NCBI RefSeq assembly: GCF_020510625.1 | Contig: NZ_CP075191.1 | Coordinates: 782,001-846,000, forward strand | Reading direction: 5' to 3' | Source: Ferribacterium limneticum | Lineage (GTDB): Bacteria > Pseudomonadota > Gammaproteobacteria > Burkholderiales > Rhodocyclaceae | Length of the DNA: 64,000 nt | Shown: piece by piece, positions 35,371-47,572 of the stretch | Numbering within the stretch: the stretch's first letter is position 1 | Layout: each line of letters opens with the position of its first letter | Notes under the pieces: model-generated | What the model saw: the letters and a program-made list of their open reading frames with translations, nothing else | What the model was told of the DNA's origin: nothing | The model's database searches: none | Translations under genes and position numbers: made by a program

Positions 35371-35958
35371 ATGCGGCAAGCCGAAATCACTCGCAACACG
35401 CTGGAGACGCAGATCACCGTGCGCCTCAATCTCGATGGCACTGGTCAGGGCAAATTTGCCACCGGCGTCCCATTCCTTGACCACATGCTCGACCAGATCG
35501 CCCGTCATGGTCTGATCGACCTCGACATCGAGGCCAAAGGTGACCTGCACATCGATGCGCACCACACTGTCGAGGATATCGGCATCACCTTCGGCCAGGC
35601 GCTGGCCAAGGCCTGGGGCGACAAGAAGGGCCTGACCCGTTACGGCCATAGCTACGTGCCGCTCGACGAAGCCCTGTCGAGGGTGGTGATCGATCTTTCC
35701 GGTCGTCCGGGGCTGGAACTCAATGTTGAATTTACGCGTGCCGTCATTGGCCAGTTTGATGTCGACCTGGTCAGCGAATTCTTCCATGGCTTGGTCAACC
35801 ACGCCGGGATGACGCTGCACATCGACAACCTGCGTGGCAAGAATGCCCACCATCAGGCCGAAACCATCTTCAAGGCCTTTGGCCGCGCCCTGCGCATGGC
35901 GGTGACGCCTGATCCGCGCATGGCCGGTGCCATGCCATCGACCAAGGGTTCGCTGTGA
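35371..35958 (+). CDS. hisB: HisB, imidazoleglycerol-phosphate dehydratase
   Basis: Encodes 195 residues, a monofunctional dehydratase without the phosphatase domain of enteric HisB. The Mn-binding His clusters are present ([31 protein letters not shown]). It heads the hisBHAFIE-hinT-tatABC block. Its stop overlaps the hisH start. Confidence 0.96.
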   Translation: MRQAEITRNTLETQITVRLNLDGTGQGKFATGVPFLDHMLDQIARHGLIDLDIEAKGDLHIDAHHTVEDIGITFGQALAKAWGDKKGLTRYGHSYVPLDEALSRVVIDLSGRPGLELNVEFTRAVIGQFDVDLVSEFFHGLVNHAGMTLHIDNLRGKNAHHQAETIFKAFGRALRMAVTPDPRMAGAMPSTKGSL

Positions 35959-36602
35959 CGGTGGCTGGCAAAACCATTGCCGTCATCGACTACGGCATGG
36001 GCAACCTGCGCTCGGTGTCGAAGGCGCTGGAGCACGTAGCCGGTGACAGGCAGGTTATCGTGACCGCTGACCCCGCTATCGTCGCTGCTGCCGAGCGCGT
36101 CGTATTTCCCGGTCAAGGGGCAATGCCAGACTGCATGCGCGAGCTGGATGCGCGAGGCTTGCGCGCCGCCGTGCTGGCCGCTGCGAAGGACAAGCCTTTT
36201 CTTGGCATCTGTGTCGGCGAGCAAATGCTGTTCGAGCATAGCGACGAAGGCAATGTTCCGGCGCTCGGTGTCTTTCCCGGCAACGTCAAACGTTTCCCGG
36301 ATGAAAAGATGTATTTGCCGACCGGCGAACGCCTGAAAGTCCCGCACATGGGCTGGAACGAGGTGCGCCAGAAGCCGCATGCGCTGTGGAATGGCATTGC
36401 GGATGGCTCGCGCTTCTATTTTGTACACAGCTATTTTGTCGAGCCCGCCGATTCGGCGCTGGTGACGGGCACTTGCGAATATGGCGTGCCCTTTACCTGT
36501 GCAGTAGGGCGGGATAATATCTTCGCGGTTCAGTTCCACCCCGAGAAAAGCGCTCGCGACGGCCTGCAACTTCTGAAGAACTTCGTTGAGTGGCAACCCT
36601 GA
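35955..36602 (+). CDS. hisH: HisH, glutaminase subunit of imidazole glycerol phosphate synthase
   Basis: Encodes 215 residues of a class I glutamine amidotransferase. The nucleophile Cys lies in [13 protein letters not shown], where a V-G-E-Q context replaces the usual GMQ, and the catalytic His-x-Glu in VQFHPEKS. It supplies ammonia to HisF. The start is GTG, coupled to hisB by an overlap. Confidence 0.95.
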   Translation: MTVAGKTIAVIDYGMGNLRSVSKALEHVAGDRQVIVTADPAIVAAAERVVFPGQGAMPDCMRELDARGLRAAVLAAAKDKPFLGICVGEQMLFEHSDEGNVPALGVFPGNVKRFPDEKMYLPTGERLKVPHMGWNEVRQKPHALWNGIADGSRFYFVHSYFVEPADSALVTGTCEYGVPFTCAVGRDNIFAVQFHPEKSARDGLQLLKNFVEWQP

Positions 36603-36636
36603 TTCGCTTCTGTCGAATTTAATCTCCTAGACTCCC

Positions 36637-37377
36637 ATGCTGATTATTCCTGCGATTGACCTCAAGGACGGCCAATGCGTCCGTCTGAAGCAGGGCCTGA
36701 TGGAACAGGCCACTGTTTTTTCCGATAGCCCGGCCGAACAGGCGCGTCACTGGCTGAACCAAGGGGCGCGTCGCCTGCATCTGGTCGACCTCAATGGCGC
36801 CTTTGCCGGCAAGCCGAAGAACGCGGCGGCGATCAAGGCCATCCTGGCTGAAGTTGGCGACCAGATTCCGGTCCAGCTCGGCGGCGGCATTCGCGATCTC
36901 GATACCATCGAAGCTTGTCTGGATGGCGGTCTTTCCTACGTCATTATCGGTACGGCGGCAGTCAAGAACCCTGGCTTCCTGCACGACGCCTGCGTCGCCT
37001 TTCCCGGCCACATCATCGTTGGCCTTGATGCCAAGGATGGCAAGGTCGCAACCGATGGCTGGTCCAAACTGACCGGTCACGATGTCGTCGATCTGGCCAA
37101 GAAGTACGAAGACTACGGCGTCGAGTCGATCATCTACACCGACATCGGCCGCGACGGCATGCTCTCTGGCTTGAATATCGACGCCACCGTGCGTCTGGCC
37201 CAGGCGCTGACCATTCCGGTAATTGCTTCCGGCGGCCTGACCAACTTTGACGACATTCGCGCCCTGTGCGCAGTTGAAGGTGAAGGCATCGTCGGCACCA
37301 TCGCCGGTCGTGCGGTTTACGACGGCTCTCTCGACTTCAAGGCGGCGCAGGAACTCGCTGATCAGTTGGGCGCCTGA
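36637..37377 (+). CDS. hisA: HisA, ProFAR isomerase
   Basis: Encodes 246 residues of a TIM barrel ([21 protein letters not shown] opening; [30 protein letters not shown]). It isomerises phosphoribosylformimino-AICAR phosphate in histidine synthesis. A 34-base gap separates it from hisH, and its last base overlaps the hisF ATG (TGATG). Confidence 0.96.
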   Translation: MLIIPAIDLKDGQCVRLKQGLMEQATVFSDSPAEQARHWLNQGARRLHLVDLNGAFAGKPKNAAAIKAILAEVGDQIPVQLGGGIRDLDTIEACLDGGLSYVIIGTAAVKNPGFLHDACVAFPGHIIVGLDAKDGKVATDGWSKLTGHDVVDLAKKYEDYGVESIIYTDIGRDGMLSGLNIDATVRLAQALTIPVIASGGLTNFDDIRALCAVEGEGIVGTIAGRAVYDGSLDFKAAQELADQLGA

Positions 37378-38135
37378 TGCTCGCCAAACGCATCATCCCC
37401 TGCCTTGACGTCACGGCTGGCCGCGTCGTCAAGGGCACCAACTTTGTCGGTCTGCGCGACGCCGGCGACCCGATTGAAATCGCCCGTCGCTACAACGAGC
37501 AAGGCGCCGACGAGGTCACCTTCCTCGACATCACCGCTTCCAGCGACCAGCGCGACATCATCCTGCACATCATTGAAGCCTGCGCCGAACAGGTCTTCAT
37601 TCCGCTAACCGTTGGTGGTGGCGTACGCAAGGTGGAAGACGTCCGTCGTCTGCTCAATGCCGGTGCTGACAAGGTGTCGATGAACACGGCGGCCGTACAG
37701 AATCCGGATCTCGTTTTCGATGCCTCCAGCAAGGTTGGCTCGCAGTGCATTGTCGTCGCCATCGACGCCAAGCAGGTCGCACCCGGCCAATGGCATGTCT
37801 TCACCCATGGCGGCCGCAACGATACCGGCATGGATGCCATTGAATGGGCAAAGAAGGTCGATGCGCTGGGCGCTGGCGAAATCCTGCTGACCAGCATGGA
37901 CCGCGACGGCACCAAGAACGGTTTCGACCTGGCGCTGACCCGTGCCGTGTCCGATGCCGTAAAGATTCCGGTCATCGCCTCGGGTGGCGTCGGCAACCTG
38001 CAGCATCTGGCTGATGGCGTCACCGAAGGCCGCGCCGATGCCGTGCTGGCTGCCTCCATTTTCCATTTCGGCGAATACACCGTGCGTCAGGCCAAGGAAT
38101 ACATGGCTGCCCGCGGCATCGAAGTCAGGCTGTGA
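37377..38135 (+). CDS. hisF: HisF, cyclase subunit of imidazole glycerol phosphate synthase
   Basis: Encodes 252 residues of a TIM barrel ([56 protein letters not shown]). With HisH it makes imidazole glycerol phosphate and AICAR. The catalytic Asp residues of the CLDV and SMDRDG segments are present. It overlaps hisI by four bases. Confidence 0.97.
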   Translation: MLAKRIIPCLDVTAGRVVKGTNFVGLRDAGDPIEIARRYNEQGADEVTFLDITASSDQRDIILHIIEACAEQVFIPLTVGGGVRKVEDVRRLLNAGADKVSMNTAAVQNPDLVFDASSKVGSQCIVVAIDAKQVAPGQWHVFTHGGRNDTGMDAIEWAKKVDALGAGEILLTSMDRDGTKNGFDLALTRAVSDAVKIPVIASGGVGNLQHLADGVTEGRADAVLAASIFHFGEYTVRQAKEYMAARGIEVRL

Positions 38136-38530
38136 GCGATCTCGACAATTCCCTGAACTGGCTGGAAGCGCTGAAGTGGGACGCCGACGGCATGATCCCG
38201 GCCATTGCCCAGGATGAAAACGGGCGTGTCGTGATGTTTGCCTACATGAACCGCGAGTCGCTTCAGGAAACGCTTAGCTGTGGCAACGCGGTATACTGGT
38301 CGCGTTCGAGAAAGCGTCTGTGGCGCAAAGGTGAAGAGTCGGGCCATTTTCAGAAGATCAAGGCCATCCGCACTGATTGCGACGGTGACGTCTTGCTGCT
38401 GAGCATTGAACAAGTGGGCGGGATTGCCTGTCATACCGGCCGCGAAAGCTGTTTTTTCAATGAATTGAACGGGGACCGCTGGGTTCCTGCTGATCCGGTT
38501 CTGAAAGACCCGAAGGAAATTTACAAATGA
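38132..38530 (+). CDS. hisI: HisI, phosphoribosyl-AMP cyclohydrolase
   Basis: Encodes 132 residues, a stand-alone HisI ([57 protein letters not shown] with metal-binding Asp and Cys). It opens the adenine ring of PR-AMP. The start is GTG overlapping hisF; the stop overlaps the hisE start. Confidence 0.95.
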   Translation: MSDLDNSLNWLEALKWDADGMIPAIAQDENGRVVMFAYMNRESLQETLSCGNAVYWSRSRKRLWRKGEESGHFQKIKAIRTDCDGDVLLLSIEQVGGIACHTGRESCFFNELNGDRWVPADPVLKDPKEIYK

Positions 38531-38853
38531 GTACCCATGACATCCTGCACCGCCTCTCCGAGACGCTGGCTTCCCGTCGCCATGCCGACCCGGAAAAGTC
38601 TTATACCGCCAAGCTGTTTTCCGAGGGGCCGGATTCGATTCTGAAAAAGATCGGTGAGGAATGTGCCGAACTGATCATGGCGGCCAAGGATGGCAAGCGT
38701 CTGAACATTGTCTGGGAATCGACCGACGTGATCTATCACGTGCTGGTCCTGCTCGCTTTCTACGGCTTGAGCATCGAGGACGTTTCGCAGGAAATGCGCC
38801 GTCGCGAGGGCATTTCCGGCATCGACGAGAAGGCTTCACGGGGCACCAAGTGA
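38527..38853 (+). CDS. hisE: HisE, phosphoribosyl-ATP pyrophosphatase
   Basis: Encodes 108 residues of the MazG-like all-helical HisE family ([43 protein letters not shown]). It hydrolyses PR-ATP to PR-AMP. The E-E-x-x-E and ES-D metal-binding residues are visible. It overlaps both neighbours by four bases. Confidence 0.95.
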   Translation: MSTHDILHRLSETLASRRHADPEKSYTAKLFSEGPDSILKKIGEECAELIMAAKDGKRLNIVWESTDVIYHVLVLLAFYGLSIEDVSQEMRRREGISGIDEKASRGTK

Positions 38854-39200
38854 GCGATTGCATCTTCTGCAAGATCGTCGAGGGCAAGATTCCTGCTGCG
38901 AAAGTCTATGAGGACGAGGACATTCTCGCCTTCAACGACATCAACCCGGCGCGCCCGGTTCATGTGCTCGTAATCCCGAAGCGGCACATTACGTCCTTGG
39001 CGACGGCGAGTGCCGATGACACGCCGGTGCTTGGCAGGATTCTGGCCAAGGCCAACGAAATCGCAGTCGCGCAAGGCAGCCCGGACGGTTTCCGGGTAAT
39101 CATCAACACAGGACGTGTGGGGCAGCAGGAAGTGCCGCACCTGCACGCGCACATCGTGGGTGGACCGGACCCGGTCGGCCCCATGCTCAAACGCATCTAG
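38850..39200 (+). CDS. HIT family hydrolase (HinT-like)
   Basis: Encodes 116 residues with the histidine triad HLHAHIVGG near the C-terminus and the opening [13 protein letters not shown]. HinT-type proteins hydrolyse adenosine phosphoramidates. The GTG start overlaps the hisE stop. Presence of a hinT gene between hisE and tatA is common in betaproteobacteria. Confidence 0.93.
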   Translation: MSDCIFCKIVEGKIPAAKVYEDEDILAFNDINPARPVHVLVIPKRHITSLATASADDTPVLGRILAKANEIAVAQGSPDGFRVIINTGRVGQQEVPHLHAHIVGGPDPVGPMLKRI

Positions 39201-39210
39201 GAGACAAACC

Positions 39211-39441
39211 ATGGGCAGTTTTTCCATTTGGCACTGGCTGATCGTTCTGGTCATCGTCATGCTTATTTTCGGCACCAAGAAGCTGCGCAACGTCGGCCAG
39301 GATCTGGGCGGCGCGGTCAAGGGTTTCAAGGACGGCATGAAAGACGCCAATGCCGACAAGGCAGCCGAAGAGGCTCAACCAACCCAGCAGGTTGGTGGCC
39401 AGACCATCGACGTCGAAGTCAAGGAAAAAACGAAGAGCTAG
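39211..39441 (+). CDS. tatA: TatA, Sec-independent translocase subunit
   Basis: Encodes 76 residues: an N-terminal membrane helix ([20 protein letters not shown]) and an amphipathic helix ([18 protein letters not shown]), the TatA layout. TatA forms the protein-conducting part of the twin-arginine system for folded proteins. The ribosome site AGGAGAC is well placed. Confidence 0.95.
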   Translation: MGSFSIWHWLIVLVIVMLIFGTKKLRNVGQDLGGAVKGFKDGMKDANADKAAEEAQPTQQVGGQTIDVEVKEKTKS

Positions 39442-39446
39442 TGTTC

Positions 39447-39516
39447 AGTCGTTAGTCGATAGTTGCTAGTCGCTAGCAATGGCCGGCTAACAGCTAATAA
39501 CTAACTACTAACAACT
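39447..39516. repeat. 31-base imperfect inverted repeat ending at the tatB start codon
   Basis: Arms 39447-39477 and 39486-39516 match at 24 of 31 positions, with an 8-base loop (AATGGCCG). The arms are made of TAGT/CTAAC-like units. It fills nearly the whole tatA-tatB gap, and its right arm ends at the base before the tatB ATG. Confidence 0.75.
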
Positions 39517-39879
39517 ATGTTTGATATCGGCTTTTCCGAATTGATGGTGATCGGCATCGTGGCGCTGATCGTCATCGGCCCCGAGCGCCTGCCCAAGGTG
39601 GCACGCACGCTCGGGCATTTGCTCGGCCGCGCCCAGCGTTATGTCAGTGACGTGAAGTCCGACATCAACCGCGAAATGCAGCTTGATGAACTCAAGAAGC
39701 TGCAGACGCAGGTGACCGATTCGGCGCGCGCCATGGAGGCCTCGGTGCGCAGCGAATACGAAACTGCGCGCAGCGCCATCGAGGCACCGGCCAAGGAGGC
39801 CGTGGCCGAACTCAATGAAACCGCGAAGCTGGCTGAAGGCTTGCCGACCATCGACACCACCGGCAAACCACTGGCATGA
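39517..39879 (+). CDS. tatB: TatB, Sec-independent translocase subunit
   Basis: Encodes 120 residues: the N-terminal helix with the conserved Glu and GPERLP hinge ([20 protein letters not shown], then [13 protein letters not shown]) followed by a long amphipathic helix. TatB joins TatC in the receptor complex for twin-arginine signal peptides. No Shine-Dalgarno sequence precedes the ATG; instead the gene abuts an inverted repeat. Its stop overlaps the tatC start. Confidence 0.95.
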   Translation: MFDIGFSELMVIGIVALIVIGPERLPKVARTLGHLLGRAQRYVSDVKSDINREMQLDELKKLQTQVTDSARAMEASVRSEYETARSAIEAPAKEAVAELNETAKLAEGLPTIDTTGKPLA

Positions 39880-40703
39880 GTGAAGCACCCGAAGACTCGT
39901 TTATCTCGCATTTGGTCGAATTGCGCGACCGCCTGATGCGCAGCCTGATCGCCGTTGCGGCCATTCTCGGCATCCTGTGTCTTTACCCGGGGCCGGGCGA
40001 AATCTACGACATCCTCGCTGCGCCGCTGACCAGTGCATTGCCGGAAGGCACCAAGATGGTCGCGATTGGCGTCATCACGCCGTTCATGGTGCCGCTGAAG
40101 GTCACAGCGATGGTCGCCTTCATATTGGCGCTACCGTTCATTCTTTACCAGGCCTGGGCCTTCATTGCACCGGGCCTCTATGCCCATGAAAAGCGCCTGG
40201 GTATTCCCCTGATCATTTCCAGCACGCTGTTGTTCGTGGCTGGCATGTCCTTCTGCTACTTCTTCGTCTTCGGGCAGGTGTTCGGCTTCATTAACAGCTT
40301 TGCCCCGAAGAGCATTACGCCGGCGCCAGATATCGAGGCTTACCTGTCGTTCGTGATGACCATGTTCCTGGCTTTCGGTATCGCTTTCGAGGTGCCGGTG
40401 GCCCTGGTGGTGCTGGTCAAGCTCGGTGTGGTGACGGTCGAGAAACTGAAGGAATGGCGTTCCTACTTCATCGTTGGTGCCTTTGTCGTCGCTGCCGTGG
40501 TCACGCCGCCGGATGTGGTTTCTCAACTCGCGCTGGCCATCCCGATGTGCCTGCTTTACGAGCTGGGTATTCTGGCCGCGCGCTTCGTCTCGGTCCGTGC
40601 CCCGGTTGAAGCGCCGGTTGAGGCTCCTGCGGAAAACACCGCAGACATGGATGCCGAAATGGCCAAGGCGGAAGAAGACTTCCGCAAGCTGTCAGACCGC
40701 TGA
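39876..40703 (+). CDS. tatC: TatC, Sec-independent translocase subunit
   Basis: Encodes 275 residues with six membrane helices and TatC signatures ([37 protein letters not shown]). It recognises twin-arginine signals. The C-terminal 40 residues are an acidic and Pro/Ala-rich tail ([20 protein letters not shown]) longer than in E. coli TatC. It ends nine bases before the convergent gene at 40712. Confidence 0.96.
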   Translation: MSEAPEDSFISHLVELRDRLMRSLIAVAAILGILCLYPGPGEIYDILAAPLTSALPEGTKMVAIGVITPFMVPLKVTAMVAFILALPFILYQAWAFIAPGLYAHEKRLGIPLIISSTLLFVAGMSFCYFFVFGQVFGFINSFAPKSITPAPDIEAYLSFVMTMFLAFGIAFEVPVALVVLVKLGVVTVEKLKEWRSYFIVGAFVVAAVVTPPDVVSQLALAIPMCLLYELGILAARFVSVRAPVEAPVEAPAENTADMDAEMAKAEEDFRKLSDR

Positions 40704-40711
40704 TCAGCCAA

Positions 40712-41518
40712 TCAGGCCGGTTTTTTGACCGGCCCCGGACGCGTCGGCAAGGTCTTGATCGGCGCGCCTTCCTCGAACCACCAGAGCGTTCCCGGCGGCA
40801 TGTCGGTCCAGGCTTCGTTGTCGGTCAGCGGTAGCGTGGCAATGACGGCGACGCGATCGTTTGGCGAGGTGACATCGCTGAAATCGACGGTCACGTCCTG
40901 ATCTTTCAGATGCGCCTGGGCGAACGGCGCCTGGCGAACGATGTGGCTCAGTTTGGTCGAGGCATGGGCGAACAGGCAGTCGCCATTCGAGAGCAGGAAA
41001 TTGAATTCGCCGTGCCGGGAAATTTCCAGCGTCAGCGTGTGAACGGCGTCGAACAAGGCGCCGCGTTCCGGTGTCTCGCTGCCAAAGCGGCGGCGCAGTT
41101 CCTGCAGCAGCCAGCAGAAGGCGCGCTCGCTGTCGGTCAGGCCGACGGGGACGAAACTGCCGTCCAGTTGCGGTGTGAAGTCGAACAGGTTGCCGTTATG
41201 GGCAAAAATCCAGTACCGCCCCCACAGTTCGCGCATGAAGGGATGGGTGTTTTCCAGTCCGACCGAACCTTGGGTTGCCTTGCGGATATGGGCAATGACG
41301 TTCTTCGAACGGATCGGGTAGTGGCGTACCAGTTCGGCGACTGGTGAGGTGCTGGAGGGCTGCGGGTCAAGGAACAGGCGGGTGCCCTTGCCTTCGAAGA
41401 AGGCGATGCCCCAGCCATCGGAGTGCACATCGGTACCGCCACCACGGGCCTGAAACCCGCTGAATGAAAAGCAGATGTCCGTCGGGACATTGCAATTCAT
41501 TCCTAGCAACTGGCACAT
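40712..41518 (-). CDS. Class II glutamine amidotransferase (YafJ-like)
   Basis: Encodes 268 residues starting MCQLLGMNCNVP, so Cys2 is the N-terminal nucleophile after Met removal. The Ntn motifs HSDGWGIAFFEGKG, HIRKATQGSVGLENTHPF and FAHNGNLFDF are present. Members include YafJ and EgtC-like enzymes; the amidated substrate is not known here. It stands three bases downstream of the degS-like gene and may be co-transcribed with it. Confidence 0.88.
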   Translation of the reverse strand: MCQLLGMNCNVPTDICFSFSGFQARGGGTDVHSDGWGIAFFEGKGTRLFLDPQPSSTSPVAELVRHYPIRSKNVIAHIRKATQGSVGLENTHPFMRELWGRYWIFAHNGNLFDFTPQLDGSFVPVGLTDSERAFCWLLQELRRRFGSETPERGALFDAVHTLTLEISRHGEFNFLLSNGDCLFAHASTKLSHIVRQAPFAQAHLKDQDVTVDFSDVTSPNDRVAVIATLPLTDNEAWTDMPPGTLWWFEEGAPIKTLPTRPGPVKKPA

Positions 41519-41521
41519 CGC

Positions 41522-42673
<1,152 letters not shown>

Positions 42674-42687
42674 TGGAAATTGTCTCG

Positions 42688-43434
42688 ATGAAGCGTGAAG
42701 AATTGGTGGGCTATCTGGATGGGCTGCTGGCGCCCGGAAGGTTCCGGGATTATTGCCCAAACGGACTGCAAGTGGAAGGTCGTGCCGAGATCACCCGTAT
42801 CGTGGCTGGTGTCTCGGCCAGTCAGGAATTGCTGGACGCCGCGGTCGAGCGTCATGCCGATGCCATTCTGGTGCACCACGGCTATTTCTGGAAAGGCGAG
42901 GATGGCCGGGTGACAGGCATCCGGCGCAAGCGGCTGGCCAGTCTGTTGGGCAGTGACATCAACCTGCTGGCCTATCACCTGCCGCTGGATGCACACCCGG
43001 AACTGGGCAACAACGCCCAATTGGCGCGCCTTTTGGGCTTTGTGCCCGAGGGGCGTTTCGGTGAGCAGGATATTGCCTGGCTGGGCGCGTTGGCCGAGCC
43101 TTGTGATTTGGCTTCGCTGGCGGCCAGGGCGGCGGGTGTTCTTGGTCGGCAGCCGCTGGTGATTGCTGGTGACGATCGGCCGATTCGACGTATCGGCTGG
43201 TGTTCGGGCGGGGCGCAAGGCTACTTCGAGTCGGCCATCGCGCTCGGCGTCGATGCTTATCTGTCTGGCGAGATTTCAGAGCAGACGGTGCATCTGGCCC
43301 GGGAGAGTGGTGTGGCTTATCTGGCGGCTGGCCATCACGCTACCGAGCGTTACGGGGTGCAGGCGCTGGCCGGGCATCTGGCGCAGCAGTTCGGCATCGC
43401 CTGCGAATTCGTCGATCTCGACAATCCGGTTTGA
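42688..43434 (+). CDS. Nif3-like dinuclear metal centre protein
   Basis: Encodes 248 residues of the NIF3/YbgI family ([54 protein letters not shown]). The His pairs and Glu/Asp residues form a two-metal site. Biochemical role is not settled for the family; GTP cyclohydrolase I-like activity has been suggested. It is divergent from the degS-like gene. Confidence 0.9.
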   Translation: MKREELVGYLDGLLAPGRFRDYCPNGLQVEGRAEITRIVAGVSASQELLDAAVERHADAILVHHGYFWKGEDGRVTGIRRKRLASLLGSDINLLAYHLPLDAHPELGNNAQLARLLGFVPEGRFGEQDIAWLGALAEPCDLASLAARAAGVLGRQPLVIAGDDRPIRRIGWCSGGAQGYFESAIALGVDAYLSGEISEQTVHLARESGVAYLAAGHHATERYGVQALAGHLAQQFGIACEFVDLDNPV

Positions 43435-43439
43435 GCCTC

Positions 43440-45212
43440 TCAGCCCTGCCGTTTCAAAGCGTAAGCATCTTCCAGGATGGCCATGAGCAGGGCGATTTCC
43501 TCGACAACTTCAAGGGGGAAACCATTGCGCTGCCCGGCTCGCGTGTCATGGACGAGGCTTAACAGATAATCGAGGCAGGCTTGGGTGCCCCAGCGAGCGC
43601 CTGCCTTCTGTATAACGTGAGGGTAATCCTCCAGGGACTTCAGGCCGGATATCGGCGTGCCGGAATCGTTCCAGGCCGGAATGCTGGCGTTGAACCGACT
43701 ACGCATTTTTTCGGCCAGAGCCTCGAACTCCTGGCGCATGCCGCCCCGGCGATAGAGGTCGAGCAGCATGCTCCACGGTTGAATGCTTTGCGGCATGTGC
43801 TGGTCGATGTGTTCGGCCAGCGTTTCGGCAGCCCCACGTACGCGACCGAAAGAAAGCATGATTTCCGCCAGGGCGAGCACCGAGTGTTCATCCTCTGCCT
43901 GCATTTCGACGGGCTCGGGCGCGGCCGTCGGTTCGAAGCTTTCTTCCGGCGACGGTGCCGGTACCTGCTGGGCGCTCTGGGGCGGCGATGGCGGGGTGGC
44001 GAATTCGTCGAGTTCAAAGGCATCGGGCGTTGCCTGTTTGGCGGGAAGGGCCTGGCTGCGATGGCTGGCGAAAGCGAGCGGCGTTTCTTCCTCCCCCGGG
44101 TAACGATGACGACGCCCCAGATATTGAGCCAGACCGATGGAAATCGCTGCGCCGACGGCAGCACTCAGCAACAGTTCCTGCCAGTTGGCGGTGCTTGAGG
44201 TCTCGGCCGGCTGGGCGGGGGCGTTGGTCGTCACGGCGACAGGTGCCTGGCTGGCCGGCAGTGTCTGCGCCATCTGCAATTTGTTTTGTATTTCTATGGC
44301 CCTGGTTGCCAGATCCAGGGCTTGGTCCATTTTTTCAACTTCCTGCGTCAGCAAATGCAGGGTGGTTTCAAGCCTCAGCAGGCGCTGCTCGGTTTCGGCC
44401 AGGGATTGGAGCGCAGCATTATTTTTTTCGCGCGGCCTGATTTCTTCGGGTGCCGCGCCGACGAGTAGCTGATCCGCCGCTTTCGTTGGCGCCGGGTTGT
44501 CAGGCCTGGGCTTGCTGCGCGGGGCGGCTGGTTTTTGGGGCGCACCCTCTCGGGCGACGGCCTGAGTCGATGTTCGAGTCGATTTTTCTTTTTTCTCGGC
44601 GCTGGCTTGCTTGCGTGTCGGAATACGGACGACGGTGCCTTCGCCGAGCATGCTGTCTGGTGCGAGGTCTGGATTGGCCCGTTTCAGGGCGGCAATCAAG
44701 CGCTGGCGTTCAGCCAGGCTGGCTGGCGTCTGGGCATCGGCAATATCTTCAAGCGTTTCGCCCTCGCGGGCATGCCATTCAGTGAATTTAGCCGGTTTTC
44801 CGGTTGCTATGGGGCTCGGGACCGGCGAGGTTTCTGCGGGCATGAATGGCGCGTCAGGCATCAGTACGTAGTCGCGCACGACGTCATAACCACAGCCGGC
44901 ATGCAAGGCAATGGTAAAAACGGGATCGCTGACCGGCCGGGTGCCAAAAACCTGCAGCACGTGGTTCTGGCCGCGGCGGACCAGTCGCGTCTTGGCGGCG
45001 GTGATGACCGGTAAATCGGAACTGCGGATTGGTGCCAGGGAAAAGCAGGCGGTGACAGGTATTTCTTCAGGGCTCAACAGGATAGGCACTTCAGCCATGA
45101 GCGCTTCGCCGATACGGGATTGAAGGGTGATTTCTCCGAATCCAATCGCGTTGCCAAGAGCCGGAGCAAGGGCGGCGGTCAGTGCGACAATGCTCGTCAG
45201 TTTGTTTCTCAT
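43440..45212 (-). CDS. FimV/HubP-like LysM-domain protein
   Basis: Encodes 590 residues: signal peptide (SIVALTAALAPALGNAIG), a FimV N-terminal beta domain (GEITLQSRIGEALMAEVPILL), a LysM-like segment (EWHAREGETLEDIADAQ, about 146-200), a coiled coil near 265-305, a membrane helix (LLLSAAVGAAISIGLAQYL, near 350) and a C-terminal TPR-like helical part. FimV/HubP proteins organise cell poles and type IV pili. The C-terminal part is shorter than in classic FimV. It converges with the Nif3 gene, 5 bases apart. Confidence 0.8.
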   Translation of the reverse strand: MRNKLTSIVALTAALAPALGNAIGFGEITLQSRIGEALMAEVPILLSPEEIPVTACFSLAPIRSSDLPVITAAKTRLVRRGQNHVLQVFGTRPVSDPVFTIALHAGCGYDVVRDYVLMPDAPFMPAETSPVPSPIATGKPAKFTEWHAREGETLEDIADAQTPASLAERQRLIAALKRANPDLAPDSMLGEGTVVRIPTRKQASAEKKEKSTRTSTQAVAREGAPQKPAAPRSKPRPDNPAPTKAADQLLVGAAPEEIRPREKNNAALQSLAETEQRLLRLETTLHLLTQEVEKMDQALDLATRAIEIQNKLQMAQTLPASQAPVAVTTNAPAQPAETSSTANWQELLLSAAVGAAISIGLAQYLGRRHRYPGEEETPLAFASHRSQALPAKQATPDAFELDEFATPPSPPQSAQQVPAPSPEESFEPTAAPEPVEMQAEDEHSVLALAEIMLSFGRVRGAAETLAEHIDQHMPQSIQPWSMLLDLYRRGGMRQEFEALAEKMRSRFNASIPAWNDSGTPISGLKSLEDYPHVIQKAGARWGTQACLDYLLSLVHDTRAGQRNGFPLEVVEEIALLMAILEDAYALKRQG

Positions 45213-45331
45213 GATGCTTCTCGCTGTTTGGCTTGTTTTTCACAGTTTTTTAAAATTTAACACTTGGGCGGGAGGTCTGGGGTGAAATATTCCACACTTT
45301 CGTTCAGCCCCGTTTTTACGAAGGCCGATTC

Positions 45332-46033
45332 ATGAATTTCGTTTTTGCTCCCCACCCTGTTCCTGCGCTGCCTGTGCTGGGTACTGAACAGCGTTTTCCG
45401 GTGCGCCGGGTGTTCTGCGTTGGCCGTAACTACGCTGATCACGCTCGCGAGATGGGGGCGCTCGATCAGGCCGAGGGGCGCGAGCCACCATTCTTCTTTA
45501 CCAAGCCAGCCGATGCGGTCGTTGCTGGGGGTGGCGAGTTGCGCGTCAAGTACCCGCCGCAGACCAGCAATCTGCACCATGAGGTCGAGATGGTCGTCGC
45601 CTTGGGCGCGGGTGGCGAGAATGTTTCGGTTGAGGCAGCAAAGAGCCTGATCTTCGGCTACGCCGTCGGTCTTGATCTGACGCGGCGCGACATGCAGGCG
45701 AAGGCCAAGGAGAAGAGCCACCCGTGGGACATGAGCAAGGGCTTTGACCAGTCGGCGGTGGCCGGCGAAATCTGCCCGGTGTCGGTTAGTGGTAATCCGG
45801 AAGCTGGGCGCATCTGGCTGAAAGTGAATGGGCAACTGCGTCAGGAGGGCGACCTGTCGGCCATGATGTGGAAGGTGGCTGACATCATTGCCAACCTGTC
45901 GACGCTGGTCCGGCTGGAAGCGGGTGATCTGATCTACACCGGCACGCCGGCTGGGGTCGGGGCGATTGTGCAGGGTGATCTGCTGGAGGCGGGCGTCGAC
46001 GGTGTTGGAACGCTGCGCGCCCGGATCGTTTAG
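45332..46033 (+). CDS. Fumarylacetoacetate hydrolase family protein
   Basis: Encodes 233 residues of the FAH C-terminal fold with metal-binding residues in HHEVEMVVALG and DLTRRDMQ and the catalytic loop TGTPAGVGAI. Family members hydrolyse or isomerise acylpyruvates or 2-oxo-3-ene acids, often in aromatic ring-fission pathways. The exact substrate is not decidable. It is close to a phenylacetate-CoA ligase gene, though on the other strand. AAGG precedes the ATG. Confidence 0.9.
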   Translation: MNFVFAPHPVPALPVLGTEQRFPVRRVFCVGRNYADHAREMGALDQAEGREPPFFFTKPADAVVAGGGELRVKYPPQTSNLHHEVEMVVALGAGGENVSVEAAKSLIFGYAVGLDLTRRDMQAKAKEKSHPWDMSKGFDQSAVAGEICPVSVSGNPEAGRIWLKVNGQLRQEGDLSAMMWKVADIIANLSTLVRLEAGDLIYTGTPAGVGAIVQGDLLEAGVDGVGTLRARIV

Positions 46034-46051
46034 CGGAAAACTGAAGCTGCC

Positions 46052-46114
46052 ATTCCCGCGAAAGCGGGAATCCAGTCATGCCGCGGCTTCATGGACTCCC
46101 GCCTGCGCGGGAGT
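46052..46114. repeat. Paired REP-like palindromes
   Basis: Two hairpins face each other in the 113-base gap between convergent genes: ATTCCCGC-GAAA-GCGGGAAT (46052-46071) and ACTCCCGC-CTGC-GCGGGAGT (46095-46114). The flanks TCCAG and TGGA are also inverted, so the pair forms one composite unit. This CCCGC-rich form matches a widespread intergenic repeat type. Confidence 0.8.
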
Positions 46115-46146
46115 GACATCTTTTTACTCGAGCAATGCCTTTCTGC

Positions 46147-47442
<1,296 letters not shown>

Positions 47443-47572
47443 TATTCACTCCCTCCTGAACCATCGATTTTCATATTGTGGAAAAGCGGGCTGCTTGAGC
47501 CAGATCAATTCTGTTGGTATTTCCCGCCAGGGCGCCGTCTCTATCGCTTGTGCAGGAGCAAATCACGGCGAC

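Noticed and set aside
40715..40734. GGCCGGT/ACCGGCC hairpin between tatC and the amidotransferase gene as a terminator
   Set aside because: The T residues lie in the loop, not after the stem, on either strand; and it is within the coding end of the amidotransferase gene.
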